Assembly (NCBI RefSeq): GCF_012927305.1
Contig: NZ_JABBGH010000001.1
Location: 930,001-994,000 of the forward strand
Length of the DNA stretch: 64,000 nucleotides
Direction of reading: 5' to 3'
Source: Hymenobacter polaris
Lineage (GTDB): Bacteria > Bacteroidota > Bacteroidia > Cytophagales > Hymenobacteraceae
Shown here: piece after piece, positions 33,353 through 41,388 of the stretch
How the letters are laid out: each line of letters opens with the position of its first letter
Numbering within the stretch: position 1 is the stretch's first letter
Program-made: the position numbers and the translations under genes
Notes under the pieces: model-generated
Told to the model about the DNA's origin: nothing
Database searches by the model: none
Seen by the model: the letters and a program-made list of their open reading frames with translations, nothing else

Positions 33353-33724
33353 ATGGCCGCTACCAAAAACTACGTTCGCAACACCGCACCTTTCGTGGTG
33401 CCCACCACCGATGGCAAGCTCATTGAGGAGCACGTGGGCCTGGCCAGCACCGGCACCGGGCAGTACAGCGTGGCCCACATGGTGGCCCCGCCCCACTGGA
33501 GCGAGCCGCCCCAGCGGCCCGAGTTTGACGAGGTGACGATAGTGGTGCGGGGCCGCAAGCGCTTCGAAATTGACGGCGAAATAGTGGAGCTGGGCGCGGG
33601 CGAGTCGCTGCTGATTAAAGCCGGGGCGCGGGTGCGCTACGCCAACCCTTTTGCCGAGGAATGCGAATACTGGTCGGTGTGCGTGCCTGCTTTTAGCCCG
33701 GCCACCGTACACCGCGAAGAATAG
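33353..33724 (+). CDS. Cupin-domain protein
   Basis: A 123-residue single-domain cupin. The strand pattern with FDEVTIVVRGRKRFEIDGE and LGAGESLLIKAGARVRYAN matches the two cupin motifs, although only one of the usual metal-binding His residues is obvious (PPHWSE). It may be a sugar- or small-molecule-binding cupin and not a dioxygenase. The next gene starts 20 bases downstream on the same strand, so they are probably cotranscribed. Confidence 0.82.
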   Translation: MAATKNYVRNTAPFVVPTTDGKLIEEHVGLASTGTGQYSVAHMVAPPHWSEPPQRPEFDEVTIVVRGRKRFEIDGEIVELGAGESLLIKAGARVRYANPFAEECEYWSVCVPAFSPATVHREE

Positions 33725-33744
33725 CTCCTCACTGCCGCCCACCC

Positions 33745-34149
33745 ATGCCCCAAACGCTCGCCGCCTACCCGTTTCTGAATTTGCTGCTTCACCCCGGCCC
33801 CGTACCAGTGCTCGAAACCGAGTGGCTGGGCTTTGCTGGCAGCGACGACTTCCGGACGGCTTTGGTAGAGGCGATGCGCCTGGCCCGGCTGCACAAAGTA
33901 ACGGGCTGGGTGGCCGACGACCGCCGCCTGGGGGCCGTGCGCCCCAAAGACCTGGCCTGGACCCACGAGCAGGTGCTGCGGCCGCTCAGCGCGCTGGGCG
34001 TGCGCCGCTTTGCCCACCTCGAGTCCTTGGAAGCCCTCAACCGCCTCACCATCGACGGCTTATACCGCGCGGCCCTGCCGGACCTGGCCTACGAGTTCCG
34101 GCATTTTACCGACCTAGGGCAGGCGCGGGCCTGGGCGGCGGGCGCCTAG
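33745..34149 (+). CDS. SpoIIAA/STAS-like hypothetical protein
   Basis: A 134-residue cytoplasmic protein with the same alternating strand-helix layout as the gene at 8989-9519: SDDFRTALVEAMRLARLHKV, then GWVADDRRL, LGVRRFAHLES and a final LGQARAWAAG. It fits the SpoIIAA-like hypothetical proteins common in Bacteroidota, whose role is not established. It follows the cupin gene closely and precedes the DUF4468 gene by 71 bases, forming a short plus-strand run. Confidence 0.65.
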   Translation: MPQTLAAYPFLNLLLHPGPVPVLETEWLGFAGSDDFRTALVEAMRLARLHKVTGWVADDRRLGAVRPKDLAWTHEQVLRPLSALGVRRFAHLESLEALNRLTIDGLYRAALPDLAYEFRHFTDLGQARAWAAGA

Positions 34150-34220
34150 CCCGCGCGCTGGCCCTAGGCCACTGGCTAGGCAGGCGGCCAATCGCGCGGG
34201 CCTACCGACCTTTGCCCCCC

Positions 34221-35030
34221 ATGAAGACCTTCTTGTTGACGCTGCTGGGCGCCCTGCCCCTGGCGGCGCTGGCGCAGCAGCCCGAAGCCACACGCCCGCC
34301 CGTCACGTACCGCGTGGGGCTGCGGCGAGCGCCCCTGTATCGGCGGGCCGCCGATACGCTGCGCCCCGCCGAGGTATTTGCGCCCAGCCAGGCGGCCGTG
34401 AGCGTGGTGGGCGAGCTGTCGTCCCGCTGGGTGGTGGTGGCGCGCGAGGGCTTCCGCTACCTGACGCCAGCCGCCGCGCTGGTGGGCTACAACCCCGCTG
34501 ATGCCGACGCGCCGCCCCTTTCGGCCACCACCCACCGCATCACCTACGAGGGCGTGGTGCAGGTGCCCGGCGCCAGCCAGGCCGACCTTTTCGACCGGGC
34601 CCGCCGCTGGGTGAGCCAAACCTACAACCAGCAAAACGCCGAAGTAGAGCGCGAAGATGCGGCCAGCGGCCTGCTGCAGCTGCGCGGCACCCGCCTGGCG
34701 CAGGTGTACCAGGACTACCAGGGGGTACCGCGCGCCACCTACGCCGGTGTGGTGCGCCACTCGCTCAGCATCTACGTGAAGGACGGGCGCTATAAGTACG
34801 TGCTGACCGACTTTGTGCACGATGCCAAAGGGGTACCCAACCTGCGCTCAGGCGGCGCCCTAGAGCAGAAGCGGACCAGCCTGTTCGGCTACGGGGGCCT
34901 GGGCAGCTACCAGACGTGGACGGAACTGAAAACCGACGCCCTGCGCGACGCCCGCACCCTTGTGGCTGGCCTAGAGGCCGCCATGACGCTGCAAAAAGCG
35001 CGAATCCAGCGCAGCGCCAGCGACTTTTAA
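34221..35030 (+). CDS. Secreted DUF4468-domain protein
   Basis: A 269-residue protein from the ATG at 34221, which begins a clean signal peptide (MKTFLLTLLGALPLAALAQ). The long open frame upstream of it is an extension through the previous gene's region. Residues about 105-200 (TYEGVVQVPGASQADLFDRA, then RRWVSQTYN) match the DUF4468 TBP-like-fold domain found in Bacteroidota periplasmic proteins. The function is unknown. It converges with the minus-strand locus that begins at 35107; no clear terminator lies between. Confidence 0.8.
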   Translation: MKTFLLTLLGALPLAALAQQPEATRPPVTYRVGLRRAPLYRRAADTLRPAEVFAPSQAAVSVVGELSSRWVVVAREGFRYLTPAAALVGYNPADADAPPLSATTHRITYEGVVQVPGASQADLFDRARRWVSQTYNQQNAEVEREDAASGLLQLRGTRLAQVYQDYQGVPRATYAGVVRHSLSIYVKDGRYKYVLTDFVHDAKGVPNLRSGGALEQKRTSLFGYGGLGSYQTWTELKTDALRDARTLVAGLEAAMTLQKARIQRSASDF

Positions 35031-35106
35031 CTGCCCTAGTGCGCGTAATCGCCCTAGGCGTGGGACCCGTACTTCGACCAGAAAATAACTATCTGAACTG
35101 CTGCGC

Positions 35107-36768
35107 CTAGGTTTCGGCCAGGTAGCGGTGTACGAAGCTGATGGCCGTGGCGCCCTCGCCCGTGGCCGAGGCCACGCGGGCCATGGCGCCGGCCCGCACG
35201 TCGCCGGCGGCGAAGATGCCGGGCACTGACGTTTCCAGCAGGTGCGGCTCGCGGGTGGGCAGCCAGCTTTGGCGGAAGTCGGCGTGCAGCTGGGCCTCGC
35301 GGCCGGTGAGCACGAAGCCCTGCGGCGTTTTAAGCACCTCGGCCGGCAGCCAGTCGGTAAACGGCCGGGCCCCGATGAACACGAACAGCGTGTCGGCGGG
35401 CACGGTTTCGGTGGTGTTGGAGCGGTTGTCGCGCAGGGTGAGGTGCGTGAGGTGGTCGGTGCCGGCCGCGCCCACTACCTCCGTAAAGTTGCGCACGGTA
35501 ATGTTGGGGATGGTGCGGATTTGCTCAATCAGGTAAGCCGACATGGTGGCGGCCAGGCTCTCGCCCCGGATGAGGATGGTGACGTGGGCCGCGAATTGGG
35601 ACAAGTACACCGCGCCCTGCCCGGCCGAATTGCCGCCACCGCTCACGTACACCAGCCGGTCGCGGCAGCTGTTGGCCTCGGTGGTGGCGGCCCCGTAGTA
35701 CACGCCCGCCCCGGTGAAGTCGTGCACGCCCGGCGCTTCGAGCTTGCGGTAGTCAACGCCCGTGGTGATGATGACGCTGCGCGCCTGCAAGCTGCTGCCA
35801 TCGCGCAGGTGCAGGATTTTGTAGCCGTCGCGCAGCTCGATGCGGGTTACTTCCTGGGGCATCAGGAACTGGGCCCCTAGGCGGGTGGCCTGGCTGGAAG
35901 CCCGCTGGGCCAGCTCGGCGCCGCTCAAGCCAGCCGGAAAGCCCAGGTAGTTCTCGATGCGTGAGCTGGTGCCCGCCTGCCCGCCGGGCGCGCGCTTGTC
36001 AATGAGCAGCGTTTTGAGCCCTTCGGAGGCGCCGTACACGGCCGCCGCCAGGCCCGCCGGCCCGGCCCCGATAATGACCACGTCGTAGAGGTCGGCCGGG
36101 GTGTCGGCGTGCAGCCCGATGCTGGCCGCTACCGCGGCCGGGGTGGGGCTGAGCAGGTAGCGGCCATCCTCCAGAAACAGCGCCGGCAGCTGCAGCGGGT
36201 CGATGGCGTTCAGCTCCACCAGCTCGCGGGCCTGCTCGCTGCTGGGGTATTCCAGCCAGCGGTAGGGCACGAGGTTACCAGCCAGGAAGTCCTTGAGGTC
36301 GTGGGCCTTGGGCGAAAACGCGTGGCCGATGAGTTTGAGGCCCACTAGCTCTGCGTTGTGGCTGAACTGCCAGAGCGCCAGCTGGTCGTCGAGCACGGGG
36401 TAGAGCTTTTCGGCGGGCGGGTCCCAGGGCTTCAGTAAATAATAGTGCAGCTGCACGTCGTTGATGGCCTTGATGGCGGCCTCGGTGTCGGCGTAGCCCG
36501 TCAGCAGTACCCGGCGCGCCTCCGGAAACAGCGCCCGCGCCTGGTCGAGAAACTGCACGCCGTTGAGGTCGGGCATGCGGTGGTCGCTGAGCAGCAAAGC
36601 CACCGGGTTGCCAGCCTTTTTCAGCTCGGCCAGCAGCTCCAGCGCCTCGGCCCCCGAGGCGGCGCTCAGCACCCGGTAGTCGGCGCGGTAGTGGTCTTTG
36701 AGGTCGCGCGCGATGGCCCGCAGCACGTGCGGGTCGTCGTCAACGCAGAGAATAGTGGGCTTAGCCAT
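35107..36768 (-). CDS. Response regulator fused to a thioredoxin-reductase-like flavoprotein
   Basis: A 553-residue protein with three parts. The receiver domain (1-130) has CVDDDPHV, the Asp in LLLSDHRMPDLNG and YLLKPW. A glutaredoxin-like domain without a CxxC (about 140-215) starts LKLIGHAFSPKAHDLKDFL. The FAD/NAD(P)H part (about 228-553) shows VVIIGAGPAGLAAAVYGA, YVSGGGNSAGQGA and IFAAGDVR. The redox CxxC of thioredoxin reductase is absent; the site reads GVYYGAATTE. It may therefore pass electrons elsewhere or act as a redox-sensing output. The cNMP-domain kinase encoded 42 bases upstream is the obvious phosphate donor. Its TAG stop lies in CCTAGG. Confidence 0.9.
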   Translation of the reverse strand: MAKPTILCVDDDPHVLRAIARDLKDHYRADYRVLSAASGAEALELLAELKKAGNPVALLLSDHRMPDLNGVQFLDQARALFPEARRVLLTGYADTEAAIKAINDVQLHYYLLKPWDPPAEKLYPVLDDQLALWQFSHNAELVGLKLIGHAFSPKAHDLKDFLAGNLVPYRWLEYPSSEQARELVELNAIDPLQLPALFLEDGRYLLSPTPAAVAASIGLHADTPADLYDVVIIGAGPAGLAAAVYGASEGLKTLLIDKRAPGGQAGTSSRIENYLGFPAGLSGAELAQRASSQATRLGAQFLMPQEVTRIELRDGYKILHLRDGSSLQARSVIITTGVDYRKLEAPGVHDFTGAGVYYGAATTEANSCRDRLVYVSGGGNSAGQGAVYLSQFAAHVTILIRGESLAATMSAYLIEQIRTIPNITVRNFTEVVGAAGTDHLTHLTLRDNRSNTTETVPADTLFVFIGARPFTDWLPAEVLKTPQGFVLTGREAQLHADFRQSWLPTREPHLLETSVPGIFAAGDVRAGAMARVASATGEGATAISFVHRYLAET

Positions 36769-36810
36769 AATCGGGAAAGGAATAAAGGAAAAAGTGGCGC
36801 TGGCGGGGCC

Positions 36811-38247
36811 CTAGGCCTGCACGGCCGCCTGCCGGGGCAGGCATACCTCAAACTCGGTGTAACCCGGCCGCGACGTGGCTCGCACCGCCCCGCCGTGCTG
36901 GCGCGTAATGCGCTGCACCAAATCGAGCCCCAGGCCGGTACCCTGGCCGGGGGGCTTGGTAGTAAAGAAGGGCATGAACACCTGGCTTTGCAGCTCGGTG
37001 GGAATGCCGGGGCCGTTGTCGGTAATGGTGACTTGCACGAAGTTGGGGTCGTGGCGCGAGGCCACGCGCACCAGCGCGCCGGGCTGGCCGCGCAGTGCAT
37101 CGAGGGCATTGTCGAGCAGGTTGGTCCACACCTGGTTTAGCTCGCCGGCCAGCACCAGCACCAGGGGCAGCGCGGGGTCCAGCTCTTGCTGCAGCTGCAC
37201 GCCGGCCTCGCGAAACTTGTGGGCCAGCAGCCGGCAGGTGGTACGCAGGCCCTCGTTCAAGTCCACCGCCTGGGGGGCGGGGCTCTGGTCCATGTGGGTG
37301 TAGGTTTTGATGGAGCGCACCAGCTCGGCCACCCGGCCGGCGGCTTCGCGGGCATCGGCGGCCAGGCGCTGCAATTGCTGACCGTGGTAGGCCCATTGTA
37401 GCCCTAGGGCCAACTGGGCGGCGGGCACCTGCCGGGCGGCGGCGGCTAGCTGGGCCTCGGTGCAGCCCACTTCGGCCAGCTGCTCGGCCAGGGCCTCGGG
37501 CTGGGGCACGTCGTGGTCGAGCAGCCAGTCGGCCAGGTCTTCTTCGAGGGTGGCGCGGGCCAGGCGGCCCAGGGGCGCGGGCGGCGCGGCGGGGGCAAAC
37601 AGGGCCTGGGCCACCCCTAGGGCCTCCGGCGCGGCGCGGGCGGCCAGCAGCTGGGTCGTCAGGTCGGGCAGGGCCTGGGTGTGGCGGCTGAGGTAGCCCA
37701 CGGCGCTGGCCACGGCCCCAATGGGATTGTTCAGCTCGTGGGCCAGGCCGGCCGAGAGCTTGCCCAGGGCCACCATGCGCTCGTTTTGCTGGTGCACGGC
37801 GGTGGTTTCGCGCACCCGCGTGGTCATCACTCCCACCAGGGCCTGGGTCAGCTCGAAGTGCTGAGCGGCCATTTGCTGGGTGAGGCGGCGCGGCAAAGCC
37901 AGAATGGTGCTGGGCAGCACGGCCTGCGCCACGCCCTTGGCCGTGGTCATGCGCGAAAACGGCAGGTAGCCCGACACCTGGCCCGGCTCGTAGCGGATGA
38001 TGCCGTGGCCGGGGTGCTGGGGGTCGAAGAGCCGCAGTTCGCCATGCAGCACCACGTGGGTATGGTCCACGGGGTCGCCCAGGCCGTGTAGCTGCTGGCC
38101 GGCGGCCAGCTCCTGCCGCTCGGCGGTGGCCAGCAGCCAGGCTAGCTGCGGCCGCGGTACCTGCGCAAACAGCGGGTAGCCGGCCAGCGTCGCCAGGTCG
38201 TCGTCGGCCGTATCAGGGACGGCGGCAGGGGTTGGTTCGGGGCTCAT
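36811..38247 (-). CDS. Soluble histidine kinase with cyclic-nucleotide-binding domain
   Basis: A 478-residue cytoplasmic kinase. Residues 20-130 form a Crp-like cNMP-binding fold (YPLFAQVPRPQLAWLLA, then THVVLHGELRLFD and YEPGQVSGYLPF). The dimerisation helix contains the phospho-acceptor His (LSAGLAHELNNPIGAV). A long Ala-rich helical insert precedes the ATPase (NLLDNALDAL, TDNGPGIP, PFFTTKPPGQGTGLGL). In other bacteria the cNMP domain is fused directly to the glutaredoxin/TrxR-like protein; here it sits on the partner kinase. Ligand control by a nucleotide, or a nucleotide-free signal, is possible. Confidence 0.9.
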   Translation of the reverse strand: MSPEPTPAAVPDTADDDLATLAGYPLFAQVPRPQLAWLLATAERQELAAGQQLHGLGDPVDHTHVVLHGELRLFDPQHPGHGIIRYEPGQVSGYLPFSRMTTAKGVAQAVLPSTILALPRRLTQQMAAQHFELTQALVGVMTTRVRETTAVHQQNERMVALGKLSAGLAHELNNPIGAVASAVGYLSRHTQALPDLTTQLLAARAAPEALGVAQALFAPAAPPAPLGRLARATLEEDLADWLLDHDVPQPEALAEQLAEVGCTEAQLAAAARQVPAAQLALGLQWAYHGQQLQRLAADAREAAGRVAELVRSIKTYTHMDQSPAPQAVDLNEGLRTTCRLLAHKFREAGVQLQQELDPALPLVLVLAGELNQVWTNLLDNALDALRGQPGALVRVASRHDPNFVQVTITDNGPGIPTELQSQVFMPFFTTKPPGQGTGLGLDLVQRITRQHGGAVRATSRPGYTEFEVCLPRQAAVQA

Positions 38248-38290
38248 GCAGGGGCTAGGTGAGAAGTGAAAACAAGCGCAGGCCGGTGCC

Positions 38291-39301
38291 TTACAGCAAG
38301 ATGTCGTTGACGGGCTGCAGGCGGGGCGGTAGGCTGCCCTCGGCCAGCATCTCGCGCAGGTCCAGCTCTAGGTTGCGGCACAGGGCCGTCATGGGCACGT
38401 CGTTGACGTAGTTTTCGAAGGGGTCCTCGCTGTTGTCGCCCACGATTTCGAAGGTGGTAAAAATCCAGGCTACCAGCACCGACACCGGCACGTTGAGCCA
38501 CACCAGCGCCGTGGTGCCCAGCTTCGTGAACTCGCCCAGCATGCCAAAGGGCAGCAGCAGCACGAAAATCCAGACGAAGAGATTGGCGAAGTAGGCGTAC
38601 TGGCGCGGGAAGGGCGTGTTTTTGATGCGCTCGCAGCCGCCCTGGGCCCCGCCGCACTCGCGCACGGCCAGCATCATGTCTATCTGGTAAAACTCGTCGA
38701 GCAGGCCATCGTGGCGCAGGTGGCCCAAGGCTATGGCCTGGTTTTTAAGCAGCTGCATGGCTGGGTTGCCGGTGCGCAGCACGGCCTCGTACTCTTCGGG
38801 GCTCAGGAAATCCTGCACCCGCGGCTCGTCGGGGTTGGCGGCGGTGGTGCCTAGGTCGGGGGTGTGGTGAATGTTGGCGCGGTCGTGCATGGTGGAGCGC
38901 CGCAGCTGCAGGCGCAGCATGTTGGCCCAGGCCAGCTGGCGGTACAGCACCTCGCGCCGCCGCTCCTGCACCTCCTCCTCGCTGAACTCGCCGGGGTGGC
39001 GCGCCCGCAGGTAGCTGAACGACTGCAGCGCCAGCGCCCGCGACTGGGTGAGGATGACGCCCCAGAGCTTGCGCCCCTCCCAGAAGCGGTCGTAGGACTG
39101 GCTGTTTTTGAATCCTAGGTAGAAGGACACCGCAATACCGATGGTACTTAAGGGCAGAAAGGGCAGCCGGATATCAATGCCGTGGGGCTGCAGCCACAGA
39201 AAGGCCCCGGTTACGAGGGCGGTCCAGAGGGTGAGGCGAAAGAGGTTTTTCCAGGCGAAGCTGAACCACACACCGAAGCGAATATTACGGCGAACGTACA
39301 T
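38291..39301 (-). CDS. Bestrophin-family anion channel (UPF0187)
   Basis: A 336-residue membrane protein. The family start FGVWFSFAWKNLFRLTLW, the LPLSTIGIAVSFYLGFKNSQSYDRFWEGRKLWG segment (quoted in part: YLGFKNSQSYDRFWEGRKLW) and the conserved late segment NSEDPFENYVNDVPM identify it. Bacterial bestrophins are pentameric cation or anion channels. In algae, bestrophins carry bicarbonate and work with LCIB-type carbonic anhydrases. The next gene upstream encodes such an LCIB-like enzyme, so bicarbonate or CO2 handling is the best guess here. Confidence 0.92.
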   Translation of the reverse strand: MYVRRNIRFGVWFSFAWKNLFRLTLWTALVTGAFLWLQPHGIDIRLPFLPLSTIGIAVSFYLGFKNSQSYDRFWEGRKLWGVILTQSRALALQSFSYLRARHPGEFSEEEVQERRREVLYRQLAWANMLRLQLRRSTMHDRANIHHTPDLGTTAANPDEPRVQDFLSPEEYEAVLRTGNPAMQLLKNQAIALGHLRHDGLLDEFYQIDMMLAVRECGGAQGGCERIKNTPFPRQYAYFANLFVWIFVLLLPFGMLGEFTKLGTTALVWLNVPVSVLVAWIFTTFEIVGDNSEDPFENYVNDVPMTALCRNLELDLREMLAEGSLPPRLQPVNDILL

Positions 39302-39389
39302 AGGGAGTGAAAACGAGGAGGTAAGGAGGGCAACCAGGAGGCGGGGCGCCGGCCAGTTGCCCTAGGGCCGGCGCTGGCGGGCGCGGCAA

Positions 39390-40115
39390 TCAAAAAGTCA
39401 ATTCTTCCAGCACTTCCTTGGTATCGACGTCGAGGCGCTGGAAGCGGCGCAGCTCCTGGAAGGAAGTGAAGTCGCGGTCGGTATTGATGATGACGGCGCT
39501 CACCACGAACAGGTACTTGCCCAGGAAGGAGGTATGCTGGATGAGGTGGTCAATCTGCTTGTCCGAGGCTTCCAGAATCACCTCGGTGGCCTCGCGCAGG
39601 GGCTGCGCGGCGGCCAGCACCCGGTCGCGCTGGCCGTGCAGCAGGCTGGTGAGGGTGTGCTGCTGGTAGTTGTCGGCGGGCGGGGTGGCGGGCAGCGGCA
39701 CCTCGTCGCGCACGTGCTGCAGGGCCAGGGCGGCGGCCCCGCAGCAGGCCGAGGCGCCCTGCTGGCCCACGCGCAAAATCTTGCCCAGCTCGCCCTGCGC
39801 CGTCACGCCGATGTGCGGGGCGTAGAAGATGAGCGCCGCCCCGTCGTCGGGCACGTGGTGGGCGAAAGCCAGCAGGCCGGTGAGCCCCACGAAGGGGTAG
39901 CCATCGAGCCCGCCCAGGTTGAAGGGGCCCAGCATCTGGCGGCCCTCCTCGGGGTAGGCAATTGCGTTCACGTCGTCGGAGCAGATGGAGTGCGCCAGCA
40001 GCACTTGGCGAGGCGCCAGCTGGTATCTGTCCCGCAGCACGTCCAGCGTGCGCTGCACAAACGTGCCCGAATCAATGGCCCTAGGGTAGTGCTGGCGTAC
40101 TACGTCAAGCATCAT
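39390..40115 (-). CDS. LCIB-like beta-carbonic anhydrase
   Basis: A 241-residue cytoplasmic protein. I recognise the limiting-CO2-inducible B family by HSICSDDVN (Cys zinc ligand), LGGLDGYPFVGLTGLLAF, HHVPDDGAALIFYAPHIGV (His ligand) and ASACCGAAALAL (second Cys ligand). Members interconvert CO2 and bicarbonate or act as sensors of them. The length is that of the single-domain bacterial forms. It precedes the bestrophin gene by 88 bases and follows the receiver-PP2C gene by 50, so it lies inside a signalling operon, which is unusual. Two ATGs (40115, 40112) are possible starts. Confidence 0.82.
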   Translation of the reverse strand: MMLDVVRQHYPRAIDSGTFVQRTLDVLRDRYQLAPRQVLLAHSICSDDVNAIAYPEEGRQMLGPFNLGGLDGYPFVGLTGLLAFAHHVPDDGAALIFYAPHIGVTAQGELGKILRVGQQGASACCGAAALALQHVRDEVPLPATPPADNYQQHTLTSLLHGQRDRVLAAAQPLREATEVILEASDKQIDHLIQHTSFLGKYLFVVSAVIINTDRDFTSFQELRRFQRLDVDTKEVLEELTF

Positions 40116-40165
40116 AAAAGTAAGTGGTTAAGGGTGGGTAAGAAACTTGAAGAAGCTGGCGGGGC

Positions 40166-41341
40166 CTAGGCGCCGTTGTAGCGCAGCGTGAGCATGGTGA
40201 TGTCGTCGAACTGCGCGTTGTCGCCGATGAAATTCTTGATGGCGTCGTAGGTAGCCTCGGTGATAGCCTGGGGCAGGGCGGCCGAGGTTTGGGCGGCCAG
40301 CAGGGCTTTCACGCGGGCCATGCCAAAGCGCTCGCCGGCTTTGTTATTGGCGTCGGGCACGCCGTCGGTGTAGGTGAAGAGCGTGTCGCCGGGCTGCAGC
40401 TGGAAGGTTTGCGCCTGGTAAGGGAAGTCTTCCAGGATGCACAGCGCCATGCCGCCGCGCTTGGGCAAGGACTCCACGGTGTTGTCTTTACGCAAAATCA
40501 GGGGCGCTTCGTGACCGGCGTCGATGTACTCGACCACCCCGGTTTTGATATCCAGGATGCCCACAAACGCCGTCACGAACATCATGGAGTAGTTTTCCTC
40601 GCTCAAGAAGCCGTTGATGCGCATTACCTCCTCCTGGATGGGCGCGCAGTCCTTACTAGAGAAGTGGCTCTTGAAAATGGCCTTGGTGATGGCCATGAAC
40701 AGCGAGGCCGGCACGCCCTTGTCCGACACGTCGCCGATGAGGAAAAACAGGCGCTCTTCGCTCATCAGGAAGTAGTCGAACAAGTCGCCGCCCACCATCT
40801 TGGCCGCCCGCAGCATGGCGTAGAGGTCGAAGTCCGTGCGCTCGGGGAAGGGCGGAAACACCTTGGGCAGCATGGCCTGCTGAATTTCCTGCGCAATGTT
40901 GAGGTCGTTCTGGATGGCCAGCAGTTGGTCGTGCTCGCGCTGGGCCAGCATCAGCATCGACACGTGGTCGATGGTTTTGTTGAGCGTCGCCTCCAGGTCC
41001 TCGAAGCTGATGGGCTTGGTCACGAAGTCGAACGCCCCGCGGTTCATGGCCGTGCGGATATTGTCCATGTCGTTGAAAGCCGACACCATCACGGCTTTCA
41101 AAAATGGGTTCTTGCGGTCGTTGAGGTGGGTCAGGAACGTGAGCCCGTCCATCTCGGGCATGTTAATGTCGGAGAGAATCAGGGTGATGTCCTCGTTGGC
41201 ATCGAGCTTATCGAGGGCTTCCTGCCCGTTGGTGGCGAAGATGAACTCGAAGCTCTTGTCCCGGATTTGGCGGCGAAAGCGCTGCGTGATGAGCATTTCC
41301 ATGTCCGGCTCGTCGTCTACGCTTAATATTTTGATAGTCAT
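40166..41341 (-). CDS. Receiver-PP2C (SpoIIE/RsbU-type) phosphatase
   Basis: A 391-residue protein from the ATG at 41341 (MTIKILSVDDEPD); the longer open frame upstream is antisense-quality sequence through the next gene. The receiver domain (1-125) has the Asp in LILSDINMPEMDG and FVTKPI. A coiled linker (about 130-170) leads to a PP2C domain with AKMVGGDLFD, LIGDVSDKGVPASLFMA, TYTDGVPDA and NAQFDDITML. Such proteins dephosphorylate STAS anti-anti-sigma factors. Two STAS proteins and an RsbW-like kinase are encoded 15-18 kb upstream in the same run. It would turn that circuit on when phosphorylated. Confidence 0.93.
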   Translation of the reverse strand: MTIKILSVDDEPDMEMLITQRFRRQIRDKSFEFIFATNGQEALDKLDANEDITLILSDINMPEMDGLTFLTHLNDRKNPFLKAVMVSAFNDMDNIRTAMNRGAFDFVTKPISFEDLEATLNKTIDHVSMLMLAQREHDQLLAIQNDLNIAQEIQQAMLPKVFPPFPERTDFDLYAMLRAAKMVGGDLFDYFLMSEERLFFLIGDVSDKGVPASLFMAITKAIFKSHFSSKDCAPIQEEVMRINGFLSEENYSMMFVTAFVGILDIKTGVVEYIDAGHEAPLILRKDNTVESLPKRGGMALCILEDFPYQAQTFQLQPGDTLFTYTDGVPDANNKAGERFGMARVKALLAAQTSAALPQAITEATYDAIKNFIGDNAQFDDITMLTLRYNGA

Positions 41342-41388
41342 GGCCCTAATAGGTTGTAGGAGGAGGAAAAGGGGGTGGCCGGCCAGCC

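Noticed and set aside
33651..34220. N-terminal extension of the DUF4468 gene
   Set aside because: It runs out of frame through the SpoIIAA-like gene; the signal peptide beginning at 34221 marks the true start.
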